Shown: in pieces, positions 42,277 through 51,800 of the stretch | How positions within the stretch are numbered: position 1 is the first letter of the stretch | How the letters are laid out: the number at the start of each line of letters is the position of its first letter | Assembly (NCBI RefSeq): GCF_024137025.1 | Contig: NZ_JAMYJR010000030.1 | Span: 119,012 to 183,011, forward strand | Source of the DNA: Paractinoplanes aksuensis | Lineage (GTDB): Bacteria > Actinomycetota > Actinomycetes > Mycobacteriales > Micromonosporaceae | Direction: 5' to 3' | DNA length: 64,000 nt | Made by a program: the position numbers and the translations under genes | Notes under the pieces: generated by a model | Database searches by the model: none | What the model saw: only the letters and a program-made list of their open reading frames with translations | Told to the model about the DNA's origin: nothing

Positions 42277-42818
42277 TTGAATGTGGGGTTCGGCGGTCTG
42301 ATGCTGGTGCGCCGCCGCTGGCCGGTGGCCGTGCTGGTGGTGCCCGGGGCCGGGCTGCTCGGCTACTACGCGCTCGGGCTGCCGCCGATCGGGCTGGCTC
42401 TGCCGGTCGGCGCCGCGCTCCACTCGGCCACCGAGGCGGGCCGGCTGTGGTGGGCCGTCGGATCGGGCGCGGCGTTGGTGACGATCTCTTCCCTGGCCCG
42501 CACGCTCGGCGGCGAGGACCCCGGTTACCTGTACGGCTACGAGCTGCCCACGACGGTGGCCGTGATGGCGTCGGCGATCCTGCTGGGTGAGGTGGTCCGC
42601 TCGCGGCGGCTGTGGCGGTCCGAGGTGGCCGGACGGGCCGCACGCGAGGCTGAGCGCCAGGTGCAGCACGAGCGGCTGGCCCTGGCCCGCGACCTGCACG
42701 ACGTGCTCGCACACGATGTCGGTGGTGACCCTGCACGCCGACGTCGCCGCCGAGGCGCTCGAGTGACCGCGCCCAGCTCGTCGTCGTCGCCTACCGCACC
42801 GGGCTGGTCAGGCCATAG
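42277..42818 (+). pseudogene. Deletion scar: histidine kinase fused out of frame to response-regulator C-terminus
   Basis: Frame 1 (from ATG 42301 or TTG 42277) encodes four membrane helices then the HisKA_3 box HERLALARDLHDVLAHDV. The expected continuation SVVTLHADVAAEALE is present but in frame 2 (from about 42719), ending at a stop at 42764. From 42765 a third frame gives DRAQLVVVAYRTGLVRP and stop, the C-terminus of a NarL-type response regulator (compare DRAQLVIFAYESGLV in the regulator at 28154). The kinase ATPase domain and nearly all of the regulator have been deleted. Confidence 0.75.
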
Positions 42819-44217
42819 GGCAGGACGCGCCGGGCGGGGGCACGGCCAGGTCGATCAGGTAGCGGTCGACGGCCGCGGTGGTGCACGGCGTGTTGCCGTA
42901 CGCGCCGTGGCCCGAGCCCTCGTAGGTGACCAGGCGGCCGGAGCGGCCGAGCTGGCGGGCCACGTTGGCTGCCCACACGTAACCCGTGCGCACGTCGTGG
43001 CGGGCGTTGAGCAGCAGCAGCGGGCGGTCGGTGGTCACGTGCAGGCGGCCGGGTGGGTTGGCCACCGGCGACGGCCAGCCGAGGCAGGCCCGCACGGCCA
43101 GCAGACCGCCGCCGTACCGGACGTCGGGGGCCACGGCCCGGGCCGTGCGCACCAACCCGGCGTACGCGGGGAAGTCGCGGACCTCCGCGGGCCAGTCGGC
43201 GCAGAAGACGGACGAGACCAGGGGCGGCAGCTTGATCTGTGGGGCCTGCCCGGCGTCCAGGGTGGCGATGTCGCGCGACAGGCCGGCGCGGTCGGGGGCG
43301 GCGAGCCGGGCGATGGGCAGCATGGAGATGTCGAAGGCGGTGACGCCCGGGTACTCGCCGCGGTCGGCCCGGTTCAGCACCTCGCGCCAGGTTGCCCGCA
43401 CGTCCTGGCCGCTCAGCGCGCATTCCGTGCGGGTGGGGGAGCACCACGCCACGAACTCGTCGAACCCGTCCTGCGCGGCGAGGGCCTGGGTGCGGACGAA
43501 CGCGCGCACGCCGAGGCTGTGGTCGAAGACGCTTTCGAGCACCATGGCCCGTACGCGATGGGGGTAGCGCGCCGCGTACTGCTGACCGAGCAGGGTGCCG
43601 TAGGAGCTGCCGTGAAACGTCAGTTGTCGTTCCCCGAGGGCGGCGCGCAGCGCGTCCAGGTCGCGGACGGCGTTGAGCGTGTCGGCGTGGTCCCACACCC
43701 CGCTGGTCGGACGGCAGGCGGCCCACGCCGCGCGGTTGCCGGTCACGGTCCGGTCGAAGTCGGCCTGGCCGGCCAGCAGTCCGGGCGGGGCCAGGTCGAG
43801 CGAGCATTTCGGGCCGGCGCTGCGGGCGACGCCACGCGGGTCGAAGCTGACCGTGTCGAACTTGGCGAGGATCTCGGGGCTGAACCGGTCGCCGCGGCGG
43901 ATGCGCTCGACCCCGGAGTCGCCGGGCCCGCCCGGCCCGAACACCAGCGTCCCCACCCGCGACTCCGACTTGGCCGGGCGCCGCGCGACAGCCAGCTCGA
44001 ACGTCGGGCCGCCGGGCTGGTCCCAGTCGACCGGTAATCGCAGCTTGCCGCACTGCACGATGTCGTCGACGGGCACCTTGGGCACGTCGTCCGCGCACTT
44101 CGTCCAGACGATCCGCGGCTGGGGCCGGTCGGCGCCCGCGGCGGGCGGGGTGGCGGCCAGCGCCAGCCCGGCCCCGATGGCGGTCACGGAAGCGATGATG
44201 CTGCGGCGACGGATCAT
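42808..44217 (-). CDS. Secreted alpha/beta hydrolase, tripeptidyl-aminopeptidase-like
   Basis: About 469 residues from ATG 44217 (GAGGA eight bases upstream). Signal peptide with MIRRRSIIASVTAIGAGLAL. Oxyanion loop GTLVFGPGGPGDSG, nucleophile HGSSYGTLLGQQYA, and a C-terminal TAP-type segment PLLLLNARHDVRTGYVWA with the acid and TYEGSGHGAY with the His. This matches SlpD/SlpE-type mycelium-associated tripeptidyl aminopeptidases of Streptomyces. The stop overlaps the end of the kinase/regulator remnant. Confidence 0.85.
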   Translation of the reverse strand: MIRRRSIIASVTAIGAGLALAATPPAAGADRPQPRIVWTKCADDVPKVPVDDIVQCGKLRLPVDWDQPGGPTFELAVARRPAKSESRVGTLVFGPGGPGDSGVERIRRGDRFSPEILAKFDTVSFDPRGVARSAGPKCSLDLAPPGLLAGQADFDRTVTGNRAAWAACRPTSGVWDHADTLNAVRDLDALRAALGERQLTFHGSSYGTLLGQQYAARYPHRVRAMVLESVFDHSLGVRAFVRTQALAAQDGFDEFVAWCSPTRTECALSGQDVRATWREVLNRADRGEYPGVTAFDISMLPIARLAAPDRAGLSRDIATLDAGQAPQIKLPPLVSSVFCADWPAEVRDFPAYAGLVRTARAVAPDVRYGGGLLAVRACLGWPSPVANPPGRLHVTTDRPLLLLNARHDVRTGYVWAANVARQLGRSGRLVTYEGSGHGAYGNTPCTTAAVDRYLIDLAVPPPGASCPMA

Positions 44218-44309
44218 GCCGTCCATCCTCGACAGTGGCCGCACCGAGAAGACATCAGGTGATGCCCTGAGGCCACCCTGGTCTTGCCCGGGGCTGACAT
44301 GGTGGGCCC

Positions 44310-45473
44310 ATGCGCCGCCTGCTGGTTCCGCTGCTGGCCGTCCTCACGGTGGCCGGCTGCTGGGTCCCGCCCGAGGCCTACGAGCCCACGCTGGCCAACG
44401 AGCCGCTGGTCGAGATGTACCGGGTCGCCTCGCCGGTGCCCGCCCCGGCCGAGGGGCGGCGGCAGTGGGTCTTCACCGACCGCGAGAGCGGTGTCGTCGC
44501 CGAAGGCAACAAGCTGGCTTCCGTCGACTTCGAGACCGGTCTGGTGCGCTGGATGAAGACCCTGCCCGGCAACTACGCGGCGACCAGCGCGAACCGCCCG
44601 ATGGTGCTGGAGGGTCACCTCGTCCTGCCCGGCCGGGACGGGTCGGTGCGGGTGATGTCGCGCTGGTCGGGCGACCCGGCGTGGGAGCGGAGGTCACCCG
44701 GCGGCCGGATCACGGTCGCGGGCAGCGGCCCCGAGGCGATCGTCGTCCACACCCGGTGCGACGAGCGCGGATGCGACCTGACCGCGCTGCTGCTCGAATC
44801 GGGCCGGCAGGTGTGGAAAGTAAGCACCACGGAACGGGTGACGTTGACCGAGGGCCTGATCGCGGTGGGCCGCAAGACGATCGTGGCGCGGTCGCCGCTC
44901 GACGGCCGGACCCTGTGGACCATCAATACGCCGCCCGGCCCCATGCCCGTGTTGAAGCCGAGCCTCTACCGCCTCGCCGTGATCACTCCGCCCAGCGGGC
45001 CCGACTGCCGCATCACGCTGCGCGGATTCGAGTCGGGGACGCAGGTGTGGCGGCAAAATCTGCGTTCGTGCGACTTCGACCCCACGCTGGACGGCCTCAA
45101 TCTGCCCGAGCCGGGCCGGGTGACCGTGCTCGACGAGTACCACGGAACGTTTCGCGTGAAGCATCTCAACCCCGGCGAGCAGCTGGTCACCGCCGATCTG
45201 GCCTGGTCGCCGACGGGCGGCTACCGGATCTGGCGGGAGTTCCCGGAGTCGATCGGTGTCCCAGCCCCGGACGACGGCCGCCCGTGGGGTCTGAAGGCCG
45301 GGTCGGGCTGGCTGCTCGCATCCGGTCCGGGCGTGGTCTTCTACGACTTCTCGCGCGGCATGCGGCGCAACTTCGGCGGGGCCACCGCGTTCCACCTGCA
45401 CGGCAGCAACCGCCTGATCTACCAGGTCGGCGACCAACTGGTCGGCCTCGGCGCGGTACGGCCGCCGTCCTAG
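44310..45473 (+). CDS. Lipoprotein with PQQ-like beta-propeller
   Basis: 387 residues. Lipobox LLAVLTVAGC with Cys17. The mature part shows repeated strands ending in W motifs (LVRWMKTLPGN, DPAWERRSPGG, RQVWKVSTTE, RTLWTINTPPG, TQVWRQNLRS), the spacing of PQQ-like beta-propeller blades. Probably a surface-exposed binding or assembly protein; ligand unknown. Its stop overlaps the convergent P450 stop. Confidence 0.75.
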   Translation: MRRLLVPLLAVLTVAGCWVPPEAYEPTLANEPLVEMYRVASPVPAPAEGRRQWVFTDRESGVVAEGNKLASVDFETGLVRWMKTLPGNYAATSANRPMVLEGHLVLPGRDGSVRVMSRWSGDPAWERRSPGGRITVAGSGPEAIVVHTRCDERGCDLTALLLESGRQVWKVSTTERVTLTEGLIAVGRKTIVARSPLDGRTLWTINTPPGPMPVLKPSLYRLAVITPPSGPDCRITLRGFESGTQVWRQNLRSCDFDPTLDGLNLPEPGRVTVLDEYHGTFRVKHLNPGEQLVTADLAWSPTGGYRIWREFPESIGVPAPDDGRPWGLKAGSGWLLASGPGVVFYDFSRGMRRNFGGATAFHLHGSNRLIYQVGDQLVGLGAVRPPS

Positions 45474-46744
45474 CGGCGGTGCACCACGGCCCGGCCGCCC
45501 TTGGCGGGGGCGACGGCGATGCCGCGGCTGTGCGGGCGTTCGGCCGGGTCGGTGGTCGGTTCGAGGATGAAGTCGCGCTGGATGGTGCGCAGGACGACGT
45601 TCATCTCGAGCGTGGCGAACGCGGCGCCGATGCAGCGCCGCACGCCGCCGCCGAACGGGATCCAGGCCGCGGTGTCGGCCCGGGCACCGACGAAGCGGTC
45701 CGGGTCGAAGACGTACGGGTCTCCGAAGAGCGCCGGATCGTCGTGCAGCAGGGCGATGGCCGCGGTGACCACCATGCCGCGCGGCAGCGTCCACCGGCCC
45801 AGCGTCAGCTCGTCGCGGCGGACCTGGCGCGAGGTGATCTCGACGACCGGGCGCACCCGCTGCACCTCGATCAGGGTGGCCTCGCGCACCTCGTCGTCGC
45901 CGAGCCGGGCGAGCACGGCCGGGTGCCGCCGCAGCCGCTCGACGGCCCAGGCCAGCGTGGTCGCGGTCGTCTCGTGCCCGGCCGCGAGCAGGGTCAGCAG
46001 CTGGTCGGCGATCTCGCTGCGGCTCATCGGCGAGCCGTCGTCGTAGCGGGACTGCACCAGCATGGCCAGCACGTCGTTGCGTTGGTCGAGCGCGGGGTCG
46101 GCCCGGGCCCGGTCGATCAGCCGGTTGACGATCGCGTCGTACTGCCGCCGGTAGCGGCCGAAGCGCGCGCCGGGCCCGTAGCCGCCCAGATCGCGCCGTA
46201 CGACCGGCAGTACGGCCAGGATCGAGCCGAGCTTGACCATCGGCGGCAGCAGGGCGCGCAGCTCGTCGAGTTCGGCCCCCTCGGCCCCGAAGACGGCGCC
46301 GAGGATCACGTTGAGCGTGATGCGCATGGTCGACGGCATGACCGGGAACGGCGTGCCCTGCGGCCAGGCGGCGGTCTCACGCTGCGTCTCGCGTTCGATC
46401 AGGCTTTCGTACGCCCGGAGCCTGCGCCCGTGGAAAGGCGGGGTCAGCAGTTTGCGTTGCCGGCGGTGCTCGTCGCCCTTGATGGCGAAGAAGGAGCCTG
46501 GCCCGAGCACCGAACCCAGGTTGGCGTCGGGTGTGTCCGCGTCCTCGGGGCTGGCCTGGAACATCTCGCGCACCTCGCCCGGGTCGGCCAGCATCACCAT
46601 GCGGCCCAGGTTGAGCGACTGCACGGTGAAGGCCGACCCGTAGCGGTCACGCAGCCGTTCCATGGTGCGCTTGCGCGAGATCGCGAACCCCAGTGACTGG
46701 ATCAAGCGCGGACTTGTAGGACCGTCGGGCAGTAGTACAGCCAT
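45470..46744 (-). CDS. Cytochrome P450
   Basis: 424 residues from ATG 46744, with GGGGGAGG five bases upstream. I-helix AGHETTATT (255-263, oxygen activation), ExxR in Glu293-Arg296 (EVQR), C-helix GDEHRRQRKLLTPPFHG and heme-ligand loop FGGGVRRCIGA with Cys371. It is a soluble bacterial monooxygenase needing ferredoxin; no redox partner is adjacent. It is divergent from a TetR gene with two operator-like palindromes between, so the TetR probably represses it. Confidence 0.9.
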   Translation of the reverse strand: MAVLLPDGPTSPRLIQSLGFAISRKRTMERLRDRYGSAFTVQSLNLGRMVMLADPGEVREMFQASPEDADTPDANLGSVLGPGSFFAIKGDEHRRQRKLLTPPFHGRRLRAYESLIERETQRETAAWPQGTPFPVMPSTMRITLNVILGAVFGAEGAELDELRALLPPMVKLGSILAVLPVVRRDLGGYGPGARFGRYRRQYDAIVNRLIDRARADPALDQRNDVLAMLVQSRYDDGSPMSRSEIADQLLTLLAAGHETTATTLAWAVERLRRHPAVLARLGDDEVREATLIEVQRVRPVVEITSRQVRRDELTLGRWTLPRGMVVTAAIALLHDDPALFGDPYVFDPDRFVGARADTAAWIPFGGGVRRCIGAAFATLEMNVVLRTIQRDFILEPTTDPAERPHSRGIAVAPAKGGRAVVHRR

Positions 46745-46757
46745 CGCGACCTCCCCC

Positions 46758-46799
46758 TGGTACGCCGACGTACCAGTCCGACGGTACGCTCGCGTACCA
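46758..46799. promoter_or_regulatory. Twin TetR-type operators between P450 and TetR genes
   Basis: TGGTACGCCGACGTACCA (46758-46775) and CGGTACGCTCGCGTACCA (46782-46799) are near-identical palindromes with arms TGGTACG/CGTACCA and a 4-bp centre, 24 bp apart centre to centre. They fill the 74-bp gap between the two divergent starts. Confidence 0.7.
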
Positions 46800-46818
46800 G
46801 GATCGGGCAAGAGGTAGC

Positions 46819-47421
46819 GTGTGCCACGTGACGACCCTCGACGTGCCCGCCGACACCGGGTACCGCCGCCGCCTGATCGACGGGCTGGCCGCCTGCATCC
46901 GCGAGCGCGGCTACCCCGACACGACGGTGGCCGACATCGTCCGGGCCGCGCGCACGTCTCGGCGTACGTTCTACGCGCAGTTCGCCGACCGCCAGGAATG
47001 CCTGGTCGCCCTGCTGCACGAGACCAACCAGCGCACGATCGCCCGCATCGCGGCCGCCGTCGACCCGGCCGCCCCTTGGGACACCCAGACGCGCCAGGCC
47101 ATCGAGGGCTGGATCGCCGCCGTCCAGGCCGACCCGCCGATCACCCTGAGCTGGATCCGCGACGTGCCCGCGCTGGGCCCGGGCCGGGCCCGCCAGTTCC
47201 AGCGCGAGACCATGAGCAGCTTCGTCGCCATGATCCGCCGCTTGACCGACACCCCGCAGCTGGCCGCGGCCGGCCTGCGCCCGGCCCAGGACCAGACCGC
47301 CGTCATCCTGCTCGGCGGCCTGCGCGAACTGATCGCCATCACCGTCGAGGAGGGCCGAGACGTCACCACGATCACCGACGTCGCCGTCGACGCCACCGCC
47401 CGCCTGCTCGGCCCGCGCTGA
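46819..47421 (+). CDS. TetR family regulator
   Basis: 200 residues. The TetR HTH covers residues 14-60: LIDGLAACIRERGYPDTTVA and IVRAARTSRRTFYAQFADRQ. The rest is a helical ligand-binding domain. GTG 46819 has AAGAGG four bases upstream; GTG 46828 is an alternative. It likely autorepresses and represses the divergent P450 through the twin palindromes. It converges on the MBL-fold gene with a 9-bp gap. Confidence 0.85.
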   Translation: MCHVTTLDVPADTGYRRRLIDGLAACIRERGYPDTTVADIVRAARTSRRTFYAQFADRQECLVALLHETNQRTIARIAAAVDPAAPWDTQTRQAIEGWIAAVQADPPITLSWIRDVPALGPGRARQFQRETMSSFVAMIRRLTDTPQLAAAGLRPAQDQTAVILLGGLRELIAITVEEGRDVTTITDVAVDATARLLGPR

Positions 47422-47430
47422 CCCGGCGGC

Positions 47431-48207
47431 CTACGGTCGGGCGGCGAGCCGCTGGGCCTGTCCGGCGTGGACGTCGGTGACCCACTCCCAGCCGGCGGGG
47501 GCGGCCGGGCCGATCCGCGGGTCCGAGGGCTCGTCGCCCGCCGCCAGGGCCAGCACGTACGCCCGGTCCCGCTCGATCCGGGCCTTCAGGTCGTCAGCCG
47601 TGCCGATCGACCCGTGACCCGGGACGACGGCGTCGGCGCGCACGCCTTCCAGCAGCCGCAGGGCGGCCAGGTAGTCCTCGACCGGGTCGGCGGCGTCCAG
47701 GTCGAGCATCGGGATCAGGACGTCGGACAGCATGTCGCCGGCCAGCAGCACCCCGTCGACCACCAGCGCGGCATGGCCCGGGGCGTGGGCCCGGTGCTCG
47801 ATGATCCGCGCCTCGGGGCCGTCCCACGGGACCCGCTCGGCGCCGGCGGGCAGGCCGGTGATCTCACCGAGCAGGTCGAGCGGCACGTCGTCGGCGATGC
47901 CGGTCGGTTCGAGGTGGTCGTGGATCTCGGCCCGGTCCTGCTTCCGGGCCTCCTCGGCGCAGCGGGCCGTGCCGTAGCGGGGCGGCGTGCCGAGCCGGGG
48001 GTGCCAGAGCAGGTGGTCCCAGTCCGGATGCGTCGAGAAGCCCGCCACCACGGGCCGGGCCAGGTCGTCGGCGAGGCAGGTCAGCTCGGCGGCGAGCAGC
48101 CCGGCGTCGATAAGCAGCACGCCTTCGCGACCGTCGACGACGGTGGTGTTGGTCTGCAGGAACTCGCTCTGGTGGATCCGCACACCATCCGCGACCGGTC
48201 TCAGCAT
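47431..48207 (-). CDS. MBL-fold metallo-hydrolase
   Basis: 258 residues. Metal site STHPDWDHLLWHPRLG (HxDxDH type), with GVLLIDAGL before it, HAPGHAALVVDGVLLAGDML supplying the next His and Asp, and VPGHG near the C-terminus. Soluble hydrolase of unknown substrate. The ATG overlaps the stop of the RibD-like gene by one base (TGATG), so the two are co-translated. Confidence 0.8.
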   Translation of the reverse strand: MLRPVADGVRIHQSEFLQTNTTVVDGREGVLLIDAGLLAAELTCLADDLARPVVAGFSTHPDWDHLLWHPRLGTPPRYGTARCAEEARKQDRAEIHDHLEPTGIADDVPLDLLGEITGLPAGAERVPWDGPEARIIEHRAHAPGHAALVVDGVLLAGDMLSDVLIPMLDLDAADPVEDYLAALRLLEGVRADAVVPGHGSIGTADDLKARIERDRAYVLALAAGDEPSDPRIGPAAPAGWEWVTDVHAGQAQRLAARP

Positions 48208-48782
48208 CAGCTCACCACCGCGTATCGCTGCATCGTGACGCCCTGGGGGAACGATTGCTGTTCGAGCAGGTCGAGTTCGACCCGCCCGTCGTGGTCGTCG
48301 AACAACGGGCGGCCCGAGCCGAGGACCACCGGGTGCACGAAGAGCAGCAGCTCGTCCAGGAGCCCGGCCCGCAGCAGCTGGGTGGCCACCGTCGCCCCGC
48401 CCACACCAATCGTGCCGTCGGTCTCGGCTCGCAAGGTGGCGAGCTGCCCGATCGCGTCGTCGCCGCCGATGATCCGGGTGTTGTGGTCGGCGGTGTGCCG
48501 GGTGCGCGAGACGAGCACCTTGGGGGCTGTGGTCCAGAGTTCGCCGTACTCCCGCATGAAGTCGGGCAGCGACTCGTCCGTGCGCGCCTGCGGCCAGAAC
48601 TGCTCCATGATCTCGTACACCACCCAGCCCTGGACCAGCGCCGACAACGCCCGCACCCGCTCGTTGAACTCCCGGTGCAACTCGTCGCCGATGCGCATCC
48701 ACTCACCCCCGCCGTTCTCGCCCGGCGCCTGCTCGATCCGCAGATCGAGCGACACATTCATCCAGTACGAGCAGCGGCCCAC
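48207..48782 (-). CDS. RibD C-terminal/dihydrofolate reductase-like protein
   Basis: 191 residues of the RibD_C/DHFR-like family: MNVSLDLRIEQAPG at the N-terminus, VVYEIMEQFWPQA, and KVLVSRTRHTADHNTRII, then the NADPH-binding GGDDAIGQLATL and IGVGGATVATQLL, and VHPVVLGSGRPLF. These proteins reduce pyrimidine- or pterin-like substrates with NADPH; the real substrate is not clear. First gene of a pair with the MBL-fold hydrolase. A 9-bp inverted repeat lies just upstream. Confidence 0.8.
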   Translation of the reverse strand: MGRCSYWMNVSLDLRIEQAPGENGGGEWMRIGDELHREFNERVRALSALVQGWVVYEIMEQFWPQARTDESLPDFMREYGELWTTAPKVLVSRTRHTADHNTRIIGGDDAIGQLATLRAETDGTIGVGGATVATQLLRAGLLDELLLFVHPVVLGSGRPLFDDHDGRVELDLLEQQSFPQGVTMQRYAVVS

Positions 48783-48798
48783 GGCTGTCCTCTTCCGT

Positions 48799-48821
48799 AG
48801 TGGTTGCGAGTTGCAACCACT
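48799..48821. promoter_or_regulatory. 9-bp inverted repeat upstream of the RibD-like gene
   Basis: AGTGGTTGC (48799-48807), GAGTT, GCAACCACT (48813-48821). The position, 17 bases before the RibD-like start and between two minus-strand genes, suits an operator or a terminator of the upstream STAND gene; there is no T-run. Confidence 0.45.
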
Positions 48822-48838
48822 CTAGGGTGCGTCGGCCG

Positions 48839-51800
48839 CTAGAGCCCGCGGGCGGTGCGGACGCCGGCCAGAATTCCGGCGCGGTCCAGCGCGACGATAC
48901 GAACCAGCAGCTGATTGGTTTCGGCCACCACACCGGCGGCAGTTGTCACGGCATCGGCTCGGGCGAAGGCGTCCGCCGCCTCGCCGGCGCGAGCGGCGTC
49001 GCTGGTGGCGGCCGCGAGTCCACTCAGCGCTAGAGCCCGAGCCTGCAGCGCGGAAACGTTGCGATCAGCTAATGCCAACAAGCCGTCGGCGGCCGCGACA
49101 GCGCCGGTGAATGCCGCCAAGGCTTCGTCGCCCCGGTCCAGTTCGAACAGGGCCATGCCCTCCAGCAGCCGCAGCGTCGGCTTCACCGCAGGGTAAGGCA
49201 GATCTCGGGCTGAGACGGTCACGGCCAGCGCCTCAGCCGCTTCGCCCAAAAGCAGTCGAGCTTGAGCTAACCACGACCGGCCTTCAGCCGAAGGCTCAAC
49301 GTGGCCGGTTTCCTCGGCAATCGTGATCGCCTGTTTCAGCAGCGTCGCCGTACCCTGCAGGTCACCCGAGGCGAGCCGGACTCGACCCAAACAGTTCAGT
49401 GAGCACGCCTCGATGTAGCGGTCGCCGATGTCGCGGGCGATGGCTAGGGCCTCGGTGTCGAGGTCTATGGCTACACGATAGCTACCCAGAGCGACGTGGC
49501 AGCTCGCGAGGTTGGTCAGGCTGATGCTCTGACCCTCGCGGCGGCCGAGGTCGCGGTTGATGGCTAGGGCTTGAGCGTGAAGGCCGAGGGCTTGTTGGTA
49601 GTCACCCAGGTCGTGGTAGCAGAGTCCGAGACTGCTCAGGTCGGCACCTTCGCCTCTGCGGTCGCTGATGTCATGGTCGACGGCCAAGGCTTGGGTATGC
49701 AGGTCGATGGCTCGTTGGTAGTCGCCCAAGTGGCGGTGACTGAGGCCGAGATTGCCCAGGTCGTTGCCTTCGGCCTGTCGGAAGCCGATCTCGCGGTCAA
49801 GGGCCAGGGCTTGGGTGTGCAGGTCGATGGCTCGTTGGTAGTCACCCAAGTCGTTGTGGCAGAGTCCGAGGTTGCCCAGGTTGGCGCCTTCGCCGTGGCG
49901 GTCGCCGATCTGGCGGGCGATGGCCAGGGCCTGGTTGTGCAGGTCGATGGCCCGCCGGAGGTCACCCAGAGCGCCGTGGCTCAGCCCGAGATTGCCAAGG
50001 TGGATTTCGTCGTCCACGGGGTTCGAGATGCGCCCGTGGATACGGGCGTGCAGGGCGACCAGCAGGCGGTAATGTCCCCAGACCTGTAGATAGTCGAAGT
50101 CGAGATCGGCCAGGACGTTGGCTGCGGTGTCGTAGTCGCCGGTGTCGCAGCGTAGCTCGAACTCGGCCAGCTGGGGTCGTACGTCGTCCAGGCCACGCCA
50201 GGATGCGCGCGGGCTGCGGACTTGCGCATAGTAGTCGGCAGCGCGAGCCTGTAGTCCGGCCAGCGTGAACTCGGCCGCGGAGTCGCCGGGGCCACCAGCC
50301 GGGAGTTGACTACGTGCGTAGTCACGATCCAGCGGGTGTAGATAGTACTGCCCGTTCTGGAACCCCACGAGGCGCCGCCGCACCAACCGTTTGAGGATCG
50401 GCGCGGCGTCGATTATCGGGTTGACCGGGCTCAGCAGAAAGTCGATGGCCACTGCGGATACGGGTCCTGGATAGACGGCAAGGGCCTGCATCACCTGTTG
50501 GGCCGACAGGTCCAGTCGTTCGTACGCTTCCCCGACCAGCACCTGCATCACGCGGTCCTCCGGCAGCTGCCGAGTGCGGTCGAGCAAATCTTGCGCCGTA
50601 ACAGTGTCGTCGCCGTCCAGAATGGCCTTCACGGCTTCCAGGGCGCGCGGGAAACCACGCGTAAGCCCGTGCAGCCCGTCGAGCACCTCATCCGGAGCAT
50701 CACGCAGCCCCAGTCGCCCGTCGTCGTCCAGTGCCTTCAGGACGATCTGGGCGTCTCGTACGCCCAGGCCCGCATCCAACCGCAGCTGCCGTTGTCTGGC
50801 CGGCTCCAGTTTCAGCAGTTCGCCGGGCGTCACCCGAGTTGTGGCGATCACCGTGACCGCGTGCTCCGGCGCCGTGAGCACCGCGGTCAACGTCTCCCGT
50901 AGGGCTGGCTCCTTGAAGGTCTCCTTCTCGCCATCCATCACCGACTCGAGGTTGTCCAGCAGGACGACCACCGGCTTGCCCGAGGGAAATGCCTCCAGCA
51001 GGGCGAGCATTACGTTGCGGGGACTGTGGTGCGGGTCCTGATACTGCCGCCGAACGGGTTGCGCGGCCTCGGCCGGCAGCAACTGCAGCAAGTCCTCGAT
51101 CAAGCTCGGATACTCGATCGGGTGAACTCCGTTGTGGCTCAGATACACGATGCCGCCGACAGAAATCTGACCGAGTTCGCCGTCCCTGTCCGGGATCCGG
51201 GTCGACTCCAGTGCTCGGAGGAGGCGGCAGACCATCGCGGTTTTGCCGATCCCACCGCGACCCACCACGGTCACTGCCCGGATCCCCGGGTCGCTCACAT
51301 ATTTGGCCAGCAGTCCGGTCTCGACCTGCCGGCCCTGGAACCAGGTCGGCGCGGTCGCCGGCGGCGGGTTGATGAACTTCGACGCCCGCACCGGCTGCGG
51401 CTCCGCCGGTACCTGCTCCCGCTGCATCCCACTCTCGATGCGGCGGCGGGTGTCAGCCAGGTCGCGCAGCGAGCGTTCCACCAACTGCCCCAGCTTGGCC
51501 GGCTCGGCGAAAGACTGGGTGGTCAGCCCGCTGTCGCGAACTCGACGGCGGAACGCGTCCTGCCGCTCGCCGAAATCCCGGTCCATCAAGTGCGCGGGCG
51601 GAATGCGCACATTCTCGGCGTCCGGATCGAGGACGAACACCAGCCGGTTCAGGCCGGCCTCGGTGGCGGTGTCGAACTCCAATTCCGTGTACGACACCAC
51701 CGGCTTGTCCCGCACCGGAGAGCCGTACCGGGTGCCCAACAACCCGACGTACACATCAGATCCCCGGACCTGTCCCTCACACAGATGGGCAGGGCGCCGA

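Noticed and set aside
45470..47421. P450 plus TetR as the edge of a secondary-metabolite cluster
   Set aside because: No PKS, NRPS, terpene or tailoring genes lie near; the pair looks like a stand-alone regulated monooxygenase.
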